This document shows, piece after piece, positions 14,647 to 22,381 of a stretch of DNA of 35,042 nucleotides; the stretch's first letter is position 1, and each line of letters begins with the position of its first letter. Position numbers and translations under genes: made by a program. The notes under the pieces were generated by a model. The model did no database searches. It saw only the letters and a program-made list of their open reading frames with translations, and was not told where the DNA came from. This stretch comes from an uncultured Desulfobacteraceae bacterium. Lineage in GTDB: Bacteria > Desulfobacterota > Desulfobacteria > Desulfobacterales > Desulfatirhabdiaceae. The DNA lies in NCBI GenBank assembly GCA_903839535.1, contig CAIMCT010000438.1:1-35042 (forward strand). Reading direction: 5' to 3'.

Positions 14647-14908
14647 TCTTTCAAAAATAATCAAGCATCGTGAAGATGAGCAAAACATGATATGGTTCAA
14701 GCAGGGATTGACGGAACTGAGTTTGCTTGAACCGGAAACCGCAGATAAGATCGTTACATTCATCGTGAATTATCTGCTTTTGGAAATCAAAGTCAAACTG
14801 AAACTGGCAGAAGTTGACAAAGACATCTTGAAAGATGATTCGATGTTTGAATTTTCAAACAAAGTAAAATGCTTGTTTATTCAGGCATGTTGGGAAGAAC
14901 CTGAATAA
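14633..14908 (+). CDS. Hypothetical protein, paralogue of the one at 16133 (91 aa)
   Basis: AAGGAGGCCG precedes the ATG inside the previous gene. The product starts MKIIDLSKIIKHRED and continues with WFKQGLTEL, a hydrophobic helix NYLLLEIKVKLKLAEVDKDIL and an acidic end. The protein at 16133 has the same order (IIDFSKAIK, WFKKGMRTF, EVDSEILMNDDNFEF), so the two are paralogues. This copy lacks the C-terminal zinc knuckles of the other. Function unknown. Confidence 0.62.
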   Translation: MKIIDLSKIIKHREDEQNMIWFKQGLTELSLLEPETADKIVTFIVNYLLLEIKVKLKLAEVDKDILKDDSMFEFSNKVKCLFIQACWEEPE

Positions 14909-14932
14909 GTATCAAAAAAACGGGGAGGAAAC

Positions 14933-15610
14933 GTGCGATATAAAAAAAGTGACGACAGGATTATAGCGAACCCCACAATCCGTTTGTCACAACAAGAATA
15001 CCGAATAAGTGCAGATGGTACTGTGCAACATCTGCACGTTGGCGCAGACGGAGAAACCGAATGGAAGCAGACAAAGTATCAAATTGATGAGAGATGTATG
15101 CTCATCACGAAAACAAAGGTAAGAAACATCATGCCAGGTGACAAGCCTGTTTATTCACTGGTATTTAACGTCGATGATGGCATACCAACAAACGCCAACC
15201 GTGATATAAAAAAGTATCATGGTTGGTGTGGAACGACACCAATCGTGACAATCCATGCTTACGGGTTACGAAAAATTATTGATATAATTCACCTAAAGTG
15301 TGGTGATATATCAATCAAATTGAGTAGAGATTTGAAACCAGAAGGAAAAGAAGTGAACATAACAGATGAATGGCTACCTGTGCTGAACTCCAAAATTACA
15401 TCTGGTGAATTCGGCAGGCCATTAACTTCTGCTGAACTAACTGCCATCAGGAAACGTGGGTACAAATGTGCTCATGGATGGATAGTTGTGATGTATGATA
15501 ATTCTCCGCTTAGAGGCATTTGTTATAAGGAATATCGTCACAGCGGAGACTACAATAACACTGGAATAAAAGTGGAAATGAAAAAAGGAGTAACAACATG
15601 GAAATATTAA
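14933..15610 (+). CDS. Hypothetical protein (225 aa)
   Basis: The gene begins with GTG, supported by CGGGGAGGAAAC. I recognise no domain. The N-terminal half looks beta-rich, with YRISADGTVQHLHVG and PVYSLVFNVDDG. A GYKCAHGWIVVMYDN segment lies near residue 180, and the end is basic. The opening resembles proteins that start with a sequence-reading wing or an HNH-like fold, but no catalytic motif is visible. Confidence 0.6.
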   Translation: MRYKKSDDRIIANPTIRLSQQEYRISADGTVQHLHVGADGETEWKQTKYQIDERCMLITKTKVRNIMPGDKPVYSLVFNVDDGIPTNANRDIKKYHGWCGTTPIVTIHAYGLRKIIDIIHLKCGDISIKLSRDLKPEGKEVNITDEWLPVLNSKITSGEFGRPLTSAELTAIRKRGYKCAHGWIVVMYDNSPLRGICYKEYRHSGDYNNTGIKVEMKKGVTTWKY

Positions 15611-15651
15611 TCGCAATTTTTATCTGTTTGGTACTGTGGAAGAAAATATAA
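15598..15651 (+). CDS. Possible membrane peptide (17 aa)
   Basis: AAAAAGGAG precedes the ATG, which overlaps the end of the 225-residue gene. The product MEILIAIFICLVLWKKI is a single hydrophobic helix with a basic end. The good ribosome site and clear membrane character justify listing; chance cannot be excluded. Confidence 0.35.
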   Translation: MEILIAIFICLVLWKKI

Positions 15652-15693
15652 CGTTGCATTTTTTAGATATGGAGATAAGTCAACGGAGAACGA

Positions 15694-15756
15694 TTGGCAG
15701 CTTCGGAATTGGCGGAATATGAAGAAGAACAAGCAATGTTATATCCTAAAATATGA
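15694..15756 (+). CDS. Possible 20-aa acidic peptide
   Basis: The frame starts at TTG with ACGGAG 5 bases upstream and encodes an acidic helix (ELAEYEEEQAML). Listed only because the space between 15652 and 15786 holds nothing better. Confidence 0.2.
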   Translation: MAASELAEYEEEQAMLYPKI

Positions 15757-15786
15757 AACAATATACGAATGAAGGAGAAAAAGACG

Positions 15787-16110
15787 ATGAGATACATTTT
15801 AAATTCAGCAGTTATCACAACACCAGGAACATACGAATACCGATTGATAGAAACAGGCGAAGCGATATCGTGGCTATCGAGTGAGTTCATTTCAACCATT
15901 GGCTATCAAGAGACGGCGGATGCTTTGGCTTCAATCGCCGGAAGGCATATCCCCGTCAACAGGAAGATGATCAAGATGGAGGCATGTGACGAGGCTCTCG
16001 TATTCCGCCTCACAGTAAGACTGACTGACCCGACTGTTAAAGGCCGTATTAATGACCGAAATTGGATCATTGAAAACTCGGAAATTGGCATCTTGAGAAA
16101 ACTTAACTAA
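15787..16110 (+). CDS. DUF1874 / AcrIII-1-family protein with substituted catalytic residues (107 aa)
   Basis: The family fold is plain: MRYILNSAVITTPGTYEYR, then GEAISWL, FISTIGYQETADAL, IPVNRKMIKME and ALVFRL. AcrIII-1 members are viral ring nucleases that cut cyclic tetra-adenylate and so block type III CRISPR. The catalytic His of the conserved GH.ST motif (His47 of SIRV1 gp29) is Tyr40 here. The acidic residue after RLxE (Glu88 in gp29) aligns near Asp81. Arginines linked to ligand binding (NR at 58-59, RL at 78-79) are kept. AAGGAG supports the start. It may bind without cutting, or use altered chemistry. Confidence 0.8.
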   Translation: MRYILNSAVITTPGTYEYRLIETGEAISWLSSEFISTIGYQETADALASIAGRHIPVNRKMIKMEACDEALVFRLTVRLTDPTVKGRINDRNWIIENSEIGILRKLN

Positions 16111-16132
16111 TCGCAAATTGGGAGAAACATAA

Positions 16133-16582
16133 ATGGCAGAAAAGAATGACGTGAACATAATCGACTTCTCGAAAGCAATAAAGGAAAAGGTTCCATCAGA
16201 ATGGTTCAAAAAAGGCATGAGGACTTTCAGGAAATTGTCAAATGAAGACCAGCGTGAGATTTGGGACTTTATCACAACGTATCTGATAGCTATGGTACGA
16301 ATAAACAAGGGGCTTATCGAAGTTGATTCGGAAATACTCATGAACGATGATAACTTCGAGTTTGCCGATGAGATTAATGATATTTATACGGAAGCGACTC
16401 GTGGATGCTTTTTGTGCAATCCAACGAGCGATTCTAATGAGAAGTTTGACGAACACACATACGTTTGTTTCTTCTGTCAGAATAAGATTCATAGTATAGT
16501 AGCACACTATATGCTACACTTTACGGATAAGGATAAGCCGGAATGGTACAAGAATCTTATAAAGGGGCGAGTTTTGAAATGA
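16133..16582 (+). CDS. Hypothetical protein with C-terminal zinc knuckles (149 aa)
   Basis: Residues 8-95 are paralogous to the protein at 14633 (IIDFSKAIK, WFKKGM, EVDSEIL). Beyond that, CFLC and CFFC, about 22 residues apart, form a likely zinc-binding unit, followed by HSIVAHYMLHF. The start has GGGAGAAACATAA. It sits between the DUF1874 gene and the recombinase. Function unknown. Confidence 0.6.
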   Translation: MAEKNDVNIIDFSKAIKEKVPSEWFKKGMRTFRKLSNEDQREIWDFITTYLIAMVRINKGLIEVDSEILMNDDNFEFADEINDIYTEATRGCFLCNPTSDSNEKFDEHTYVCFFCQNKIHSIVAHYMLHFTDKDKPEWYKNLIKGRVLK

Positions 16583-16620
16583 ATTTTATGTATCACATTG
16601 AAAGAAGAAAGGAATAAGCA

Positions 16621-17184
16621 ATGCAGGGGTCAAGAGCGATAACGAACGAAGAGATAAATGAATTGCTCAAGGTTGCGTCTCCACGGGATCGGTTATTGAT
16701 CCTGACAGGTATCACATTCGGGACGCGCATCTCAGAATCTCTTGAGTTGACATTTAAAGACGTTGACGGTGCAACTCTGCGGCTGAAAAGCAAGAAAGGT
16801 TCATTTAACCAAGAGTTTCCAATTCCCAGAGGCTATAACATCGCGATGAACGCGATGAAGAAGTATTACCAAGAGAACGGTATTGAAGTAACCCCGGATA
16901 CTCATTTATTCTTGAGCGTTAGGAGTGAAACATATCGTGGGAAGGTGATGACTTCCCAGAACGCCAATTCAACGATAAGATTGTTGGCGAAGCGAATTAA
17001 AGCGGAGGGGAAGGTATCTTGTCATTCTATGAGGAAGGCTTTTGTGACAAGAATCTATGAAAAAACTGAGTTTAACATCGCCGCAACTCAGAAGTATTCG
17101 CGGCATAAGTCATTGAACAATTTACAGTATTACATCAGCACAACAGATTCGATGGAGCTGGTGAATGATGAATTATGGGGGTGA
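16621..17184 (+). CDS. Short tyrosine recombinase / integrase (187 aa)
   Basis: Only the catalytic domain is present, with Arg36 in GTRISES, a Lys in the beta hairpin (KSKKG, 57-60), His135 and Arg138 in HSMRKAF, His162 in SRHKS and a nucleophile Tyr at 170 or 171. The usual N-terminal core-binding domain is missing; the length is close to that of FimB/FimE-type recombinases. AAAGGAATAAGCA precedes the ATG. It may integrate the phage, resolve dimers or invert a segment. No attachment site is recognised near it. Confidence 0.85.
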   Translation: MQGSRAITNEEINELLKVASPRDRLLILTGITFGTRISESLELTFKDVDGATLRLKSKKGSFNQEFPIPRGYNIAMNAMKKYYQENGIEVTPDTHLFLSVRSETYRGKVMTSQNANSTIRLLAKRIKAEGKVSCHSMRKAFVTRIYEKTEFNIAATQKYSRHKSLNNLQYYISTTDSMELVNDELWG

Positions 17185-17188
17185 AAAT

Positions 17189-17584
17189 ATGCTAAAAATG
17201 CCATTATCAGATGAAGCGATGGATGAAATAAGAAAAGCTATTGAAAAAGTGATGGGGCAAGATACGGTTTTCGATGGTGATCCGATGTTGGTTGAAGCGT
17301 TCAAAGAAGTGTTTATGGCAGGTGAAGAAATGGGGATGGCCTACAATGAGAAACAAATTACTCAGAGACGGCAAATTCAGAAAGACGCAAGAACGCTGTC
17401 TTTGTGCGCCGCTGCAATGTTTGGATACGATGGCATTTCACCTGAACAATGGTGGGACACAATCAAGGATGAGTCAAAAACGCAAGAATCAATTACAGCT
17501 ATAACATCATTAGCGAGCATGCATCGTAACGAAAATTGGGCAAGTTACTTTAGATCGTTATTAGTGGAAGGGGATGACAGATGA
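17189..17584 (+). CDS. Hypothetical protein (131 aa)
   Basis: The start at 17189 is chosen because TGGGGGTGA lies before it and no site precedes the in-frame ATG at 17165. The product is acidic and helical; EVFMAGEEMGMAYNEKQI and a WWDTIKDESK segment stand out. No known domain. Its last codons overlap the next start. Confidence 0.58.
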   Translation: MLKMPLSDEAMDEIRKAIEKVMGQDTVFDGDPMLVEAFKEVFMAGEEMGMAYNEKQITQRRQIQKDARTLSLCAAAMFGYDGISPEQWWDTIKDESKTQESITAITSLASMHRNENWASYFRSLLVEGDDR

Positions 17585-17802
17585 AAAAAGAAAATTACAC
17601 ACTTGTTGGTTATGAAAGGGTTATACCTGGGGTACTAATAGATTATGACGAAATGTTTGAAATTTTGGGACGTGAACATTATGGAAGCCCGGATGATGAC
17701 CATATAGCAATCGAATATTTGGAATCCAACGGTTGGCACATTGATAGTGATGAAATGGGGCTGGTTGATGAATCAGGCTTCCGATATCCACTTTTGCCAT
17801 GA
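17581..17802 (+). CDS. Hypothetical acidic protein (73 aa)
   Basis: AAGGGGATGAC gives a good ribosome site and the ATG overlaps the stop of the preceding gene by 4 bases. The acidic product has YDEMFEILGREHYG and ends ESGFRYPLLP. Not recognised. Confidence 0.55.
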   Translation: MKKENYTLVGYERVIPGVLIDYDEMFEILGREHYGSPDDDHIAIEYLESNGWHIDSDEMGLVDESGFRYPLLP

Positions 17803-17862
17803 TGAGACAACTATGAACTTTCGAGGGGGTGATTAATAACATAAGACAACAGGGAGATGAAA

Positions 17863-18243
17863 ATGAAACGATATATCGTATTGACGTTGATTATTTCAAC
17901 GTGTTTCTTTTACGGCTGTGTGGCGAATAGACCCATTGTTGACATGAGAGGACGTAGCCAGTGGGCTTATGACAACGACTTTAACGAATGCCAGAAGTAC
18001 GCGGATCAAGTATCAACTGGCGCAAACGTAGCGGCAGGTGCCGGTGCTGGCGCTGGATTAGGTGCTTTGGCGGGATTGATTGTTGGGATAGCATTTAACG
18101 TCAATCCTGGGGAACTCGCCGGATTCGGTGCTGCAATCGGTGGCTTGCAAGGCGCTGCGGCTGGCGGATCTGCTGCGGTTCAAACGAAGGACAATATTGT
18201 CAAGAATTGTATGAGAGGACGCGGGTATAACGTGCTGAATTAA
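17863..18243 (+). CDS. Glycine-zipper lipoprotein (126 aa)
   Basis: MKRYIVLTLIISTCFFYGC is a lipoprotein signal with the lipidated cysteine at residue 18. The middle has long Gly/Ala stretches (VAAGAGAGAGLGALAG and AAIGGLQGAAAGG) typical of glycine-zipper membrane segments, and the C-terminus has a conserved-type NCMRGRGY. The start at 17863 fits GGGAG 6 bases upstream; the ATG at 17857 is too close. It would sit in the envelope and could serve lysogenic conversion, superinfection exclusion or lysis. It is the last gene before the terminator. Confidence 0.8.
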   Translation: MKRYIVLTLIISTCFFYGCVANRPIVDMRGRSQWAYDNDFNECQKYADQVSTGANVAAGAGAGAGLGALAGLIVGIAFNVNPGELAGFGAAIGGLQGAAAGGSAAVQTKDNIVKNCMRGRGYNVLN

Positions 18244-18294
18244 AGTATCATGGCGCTACCATCAATATGTGTGAGATAAGAAAATGACGTTGAT

Positions 18295-18342
18295 AACGCA
18301 AGTGGCCCGTATCTGAGCAATCAGAACGGGCCTTTTTGCGTT
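18295..18342 (+). terminator. Terminator between convergent transcription units
   Basis: GGCCCGT (18304-18310) pairs with ACGGGCC (18326-18332), and inside it TCTGA/TCAGA closes a GCAA tetraloop. TTTTT follows. An outer AACGCAA/TTGCGTT arm (18295-18301, 18336-18342) extends the structure. It lies between the plus-strand lipoprotein gene and the minus-strand portal gene. Confidence 0.85.
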
Positions 18343-18344
18343 CA

Positions 18345-19892
18345 TCAATCTTGCATCGGAGGCGTTTCCCCCGGCAGTTTCACCTGCGACGCAATAACCT
18401 TTTCCCCTTGACCTTTCCCCGCCGCGTTTCCCCCCGCGCCAATATACGTCCTTCCAGCGTTCGGAATGTTCGATTTGGATTTCGGTTGATTATCGAATTT
18501 TTCCTCTTTCAAAGAATCAATCTCATCGTTAATTTTCACCAGCATATCTGTAGTAGCATCTGGCAGGTTCTTCTTTGCAACCATCTTCGCAACTTCCCGC
18601 TTGAACGTAATGGACGGAGACAATGTTCTGGCCATGGTAAGGTTCTGAAGATTCTGGTTCAGGTCGTCAACGCTGAAATCTTTTGTTCGGTACACGTTTA
18701 TCTCATCGTACATATCCGATTGATTCTGCCATTTCAACCACAACCGTATAATGGCAAGCTCTGCCTCTGTCAAGTTGACGCTCTTCTTGGCAAGTACCCT
18801 CCCCAATTGCTGGAACTCATACCGTAAAGCCACTCCCGACCTTACCTGATCCGACTTTTCGTGAGCATGAATACCGGAAAGATGCGACATCTGGTACACT
18901 TCCCCAATCTTCCTGTCAATCCAGTCCATTATTGATTCAATCGGTTCCTTGATTGCAGATTCGAGCCAGTCTGGTTTTCCGTCTTTGCCAAACTCTGGAT
19001 TGAATTGCAAGACGGACGTGTGACCGACTACCTGTTGTGAATCTTCCTGATTATCCGCAGTCTGAGGCAGTCGCAGCATCGGGAACCCCGCAAACTTTAT
19101 GACTTCCTCCCCGCATGACAAATTCCGAATGATACTGGCGTTGATCCGAGCGATCTCTTTAATATCCGACACGCCTATAAATGGGTTATTCGGATTCCTG
19201 ATATTGTGTAGCCATACAAACGGTATCTCACCTAACGAATTCTCCCCCTGAGCATCCAACACCGGATTTTTCTTTGCGTCAATACTCCACATGTACCAAG
19301 AGTCCGTACTCCAGATGATATACTTCCCGTCATTATCCTTCAATTTCAGATATACCAGAGATGGCCGGTTTGTTTCTTCATCCCGCGTGTATCTCCAGTC
19401 CAGAATATTCGGCAGAATATATGATGAGCAATACGGGTATATCCCCTTCTTCAATGCCGTCTTTCGTGTCATGCCGATACTTGACCTGGCTTTATCCACA
19501 AGTACGCCCATTGTCCCGTAGATTGACGCTGTGCGCTGAGATTCAATCAAGAACTCATCGAAGTTTGTATCTGACAAGTCGCAATCTTTCAAGAACATCT
19601 TCCAAAAGGCATCATCCAACAACTTTCCCATGTTCGATCTATCTGGCGCCTTCTCTGTGAGGTAGAATGAGAACAAATCCACCACAATCGCCGCATAGTT
19701 GAATGCGAACCCGTCCTTTACCCTCGCTCTCCAATTCTCTTGAGTCTCACGCGGATGTCTTTCGAGAGATAGCCGTAAGAATTCATCCCCGCCATTATAT
19801 GCACTCCCCATGAAAAGCCATGTGTCGATATTCTGTTTATAAATCTCATGAGTAGATGTTAATTCTTCGTATGTCATTGTGTTTTCTGGCAT
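18345..19892 (-). CDS. Portal protein (515 aa)
   Basis: The length, the position after the large terminase and the pattern of an all-helical clip/stem with a hydrophilic C-terminal tail fit a phage portal of the SPP1 gp6 or DUF4055 type. The middle shows GEIPFVWLHN and ISDIKEIARIN-like core segments, and the C-terminal 60 residues are Gly/Lys/Ser-rich and disordered. Portals form the dodecameric DNA channel at one capsid vertex and bind terminase. AAAGGATTAAAGAAC precedes the ATG on the minus strand. The family name is from overall resemblance. Confidence 0.82.
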   Translation of the reverse strand: MPENTMTYEELTSTHEIYKQNIDTWLFMGSAYNGGDEFLRLSLERHPRETQENWRARVKDGFAFNYAAIVVDLFSFYLTEKAPDRSNMGKLLDDAFWKMFLKDCDLSDTNFDEFLIESQRTASIYGTMGVLVDKARSSIGMTRKTALKKGIYPYCSSYILPNILDWRYTRDEETNRPSLVYLKLKDNDGKYIIWSTDSWYMWSIDAKKNPVLDAQGENSLGEIPFVWLHNIRNPNNPFIGVSDIKEIARINASIIRNLSCGEEVIKFAGFPMLRLPQTADNQEDSQQVVGHTSVLQFNPEFGKDGKPDWLESAIKEPIESIMDWIDRKIGEVYQMSHLSGIHAHEKSDQVRSGVALRYEFQQLGRVLAKKSVNLTEAELAIIRLWLKWQNQSDMYDEINVYRTKDFSVDDLNQNLQNLTMARTLSPSITFKREVAKMVAKKNLPDATTDMLVKINDEIDSLKEEKFDNQPKSKSNIPNAGRTYIGAGGNAAGKGQGEKVIASQVKLPGETPPMQD

Positions 19893-19908
19893 GTTCTTTA
19901 ATCCTTTG

Positions 19909-20085
19909 CTATAACTCGTATCCCGTAAATCGTTTGTATTCAGGCTCGCATTCCGGGTTTAATTTCGCTTTGTGCCGTTCACTTTTCGCAACACATTTTT
20001 TCAGGTGTCTGGCAATGTTCGACCTACTTTTCCGCTTCCACTCTGGGTTATCCCACGTTCCTCTTTGCATTCTTGATAATGCCAT
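19909..20085 (-). CDS. Small basic protein between terL and portal (58 aa)
   Basis: A short minus-strand frame fills the gap between the terminase and portal genes. AAGGA lies 8 bases before the ATG. The product is very basic (WKRKSRSNIARHLKKC) with WDNPEWKRK near the start and ends RFTGYEL. The tryptophan-rich start and basic helix resemble small DNA-binding or HNH-fragment-like proteins, but no active-site motif is seen. It fits the gap exactly. Confidence 0.62.
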   Translation of the reverse strand: MALSRMQRGTWDNPEWKRKSRSNIARHLKKCVAKSERHKAKLNPECEPEYKRFTGYEL

Positions 20086-20101
20086 TTCGATTTCCTTGTC
20101 A

Positions 20102-22378
20102 TCACTTCCAAAAAAGAGGTTTCATCGTAAAAGTGTATCTCGGCTTGGCACACCATAACAAGAATTGGCTGGTAGCATCCACCATATCATCGTGTTTATC
20201 ATACGGGAATGTGGTTATCTGTGTCTCATAATCCACAAGCCACGGGGCGCTCATGGGTAAGAGAACGTTCCCGCCTTCAAAGTAGTGACTTACGCTCGAA
20301 AACCTGGTGACTTTATCAATGTTCATAGTTTTAATTGGTATCACAGGGATAGGCGATATGCGTTTGAACTCTTGAATGAGAGACTGACCAGAAGAACGAT
20401 CCTCCACCAAACAAGCAGAAGCCGCCCATTTCTGATACATTGTGGCGATAGTGTTTTTCAGTTCGTGAAACTCCATCCTGCGGCATAAAACGTCAAGCAG
20501 GTAATATTCGGTTTTGGTAACACCCCAAACCAGAATAGCAGTTGGATCAGCCAATTCAGTTGCTTTAAATGCAGTATCACAACTCAAGACTATCTTTTGA
20601 AACGATGGTAATTTAGCTGAATCGTATTTGCGAAGCCATTCATGCTTAATGATACTGCCTTCTGCTGATACTGGCCTTTGCTGATATTGAGAGTTCCATT
20701 CGTAAGACCCGATAGCAGTCTTGATTGTTTCCAGCGTCTTTAATGGATACGCCTCCGGCCATAACACTTCCCCTCGCTTCCGGCCAAGCATATCATTATC
20801 CTCGGCAATGGCAGGCATATTCAATACAACCCAACCCTCGGATGCGTGTTCCCGTAATAACCATCCAGAAAGATCGTCCTCATGCCAACGAGTATTGTGG
20901 CTAATTAAGCCATTTGCGATAAAATTTTCTGTACCAGCCACCTCAATATCAAAAACATCCTCTCTTGGAGATACATCTATTTTTGTTACGATATCAGGAG
21001 CGATCTCGAATGTGTCGAGCGGCTGCGACTTTATTTTTCCACTTTCCCCATTGACCCGGAAGATTACGTCCGAGACTTGTATATTCTTTAACTTCATCCA
21101 TAATGTTTTGCCATTCCTCTTTATTAAAAATGGATGTCTATCGTTTGCCGTTACACTTGCACCTGATTTAGTCTTAAGAGTGTAACAGTCATCCATTCCC
21201 TGGTTTGCCCAATTGGTTACTTGTGATGGAACAATCTTACCTTTTGAAAACGATGCCACATAGTCACCGACATTAATATCTTTAATTTTCCGCTTAGAAC
21301 CATCAGCCATAGTAACCATTGTGCTTCCAGCCACACAGTTTATAATCACTATTTTCCCGCCAACCATAAGCCGTGTATATGCAACTCCGCGATACCAAGT
21401 CTGGAGCTTTTTGCGTTCCAGTACTGACTCTGCGCTCGCCCTGTCTTTTAATGCATCATCTATTAGGAAGCAGTTGTGGAGGCATATCCCATTTCCGAAG
21501 AAATTATGTGTGGCTTCAACCTGGATATCGTAAACTGGAAAATGTGACTTGGGGATTGTTTTTATCTTTGTAACGTCTGAGAATCGAATACTTCCATCTT
21601 CCCGAACAGAGTCAAGCGTATCTCCTACCTCCAGACAATCCGCTCGAACCCAGCCTTTTCCTTCCCCATAGACAAAAAATAAATGATCAGATGTTGAATA
21701 AATATCCCTGCCGGTATTATTTGAAATGATAAATATGTTTTCATTTATATCCCGCCTTGAAACGGCGATTATCTTTCTATAGACAATTGCAGAATGGTTA
21801 GTGACCCTCGAAGCGGCCATTATCTGGTTGTTTATATTCCATTCATTGTAGATTTCAGATATTTTAATCTCCCCACGATTTGTTAAAACAAGGGTGTCGC
21901 CTCCGACACAATGCGCTCCACGGCCAGTGATACTACCGCCAACACCCATTGAGAAGTATTCCCCGTTCTGATTCGTGCTGAAATGCTGGATAGACTTCAT
22001 GTCATCAGCAATCTGGCAATGCGGGAAAATAGAACGATGAACTCTATCGTCAAGTTGGTTCCTGACTTTACGGCCTACGTCATTCGCGCGTGTTTGGCTG
22101 TACGAACATGAAATAATATGCTTGTCTGGATTGCGGCCTAAAAACCATGCAGGGAAGAACTCGCTTACCAGGGCCGTTTTGCCATGTCGCGGAGGGGCCA
22201 GAACAATGAGCCTCATTATGTCACCGCGCTCCACGGCTTCGAGATATTCAGCAAGAGTTTCGTGCATTTTACCAATCTTGTAAGCGGGGAACTGCATGGC
22301 AGCATAGCAAAGCAACTTGCTATATGCCAATTCTTCAATACTTATCATTTTGGGCTGTTCTGGTTTAGCGGCTGGCAT
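20102..22378 (-). CDS. terL: Terminase large subunit with two mini-inteins (758 aa precursor)
   Basis: The ATPase and nuclease motor packages DNA into the head. Walker A is APPRHGKT (61-68). The Walker B strand FLIDD follows intein 1 at residue 304, and the TRWHEDD motif follows intein 2 at residue 496. Nuclease acidic residues are Asp600 (SCDTAF), Glu659 (VEDRSSG) and HDDMVDA (729-735). Intein 1 spans 157-302 and intein 2 spans 348-495; removing both leaves 464 residues, a normal TerL length. The exteins join as GRGAH-CFLIDD and VIIN-TRWHEDD. Confidence 0.93.
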   Translation of the reverse strand: MPAAKPEQPKMISIEELAYSKLLCYAAMQFPAYKIGKMHETLAEYLEAVERGDIMRLIVLAPPRHGKTALVSEFFPAWFLGRNPDKHIISCSYSQTRANDVGRKVRNQLDDRVHRSIFPHCQIADDMKSIQHFSTNQNGEYFSMGVGGSITGRGAHCVGGDTLVLTNRGEIKISEIYNEWNINNQIMAASRVTNHSAIVYRKIIAVSRRDINENIFIISNNTGRDIYSTSDHLFFVYGEGKGWVRADCLEVGDTLDSVREDGSIRFSDVTKIKTIPKSHFPVYDIQVEATHNFFGNGICLHNCFLIDDALKDRASAESVLERKKLQTWYRGVAYTRLMVGGKIVIINCVAGSTMVTMADGSKRKIKDINVGDYVASFSKGKIVPSQVTNWANQGMDDCYTLKTKSGASVTANDRHPFLIKRNGKTLWMKLKNIQVSDVIFRVNGESGKIKSQPLDTFEIAPDIVTKIDVSPREDVFDIEVAGTENFIANGLISHNTRWHEDDLSGWLLREHASEGWVVLNMPAIAEDNDMLGRKRGEVLWPEAYPLKTLETIKTAIGSYEWNSQYQQRPVSAEGSIIKHEWLRKYDSAKLPSFQKIVLSCDTAFKATELADPTAILVWGVTKTEYYLLDVLCRRMEFHELKNTIATMYQKWAASACLVEDRSSGQSLIQEFKRISPIPVIPIKTMNIDKVTRFSSVSHYFEGGNVLLPMSAPWLVDYETQITTFPYDKHDDMVDATSQFLLWCAKPRYTFTMKPLFWK
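20894..21337 (-). mobile_element. Mini-intein 2 in terL (148 aa)
   Basis: The intein begins CVAGST, has TANDRHPF in block B and ends with VFDIEV, TENFIANG and SHN; the next extein residue is Thr of TRWHEDD. At 148 residues it also lacks an endonuclease. Its sequence differs clearly from intein 1 outside the splicing blocks, so the two are separate acquisitions or an old duplication. Confidence 0.93.
21473..21910 (-). mobile_element. Mini-intein 1 in terL (146 aa)
   Basis: The intein begins with Cys (CVGGDT, block A), has TSDH in block B (residues 73-76 of the intein) and ends with VYDIQV, THNFF and LHN, the penultimate His and final Asn of block F-G. The next extein residue is Cys. At 146 residues there is no homing endonuclease domain. 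All catalytic residues for self-splicing appear to be present. Confidence 0.93.
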
Positions 22379-22381
22379 TTT

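Noticed and set aside
20721-21185. Plus-strand frame of 154 residues in terL
   Set aside because: Antisense to intein 2 and extein codons, whose motifs are clear.
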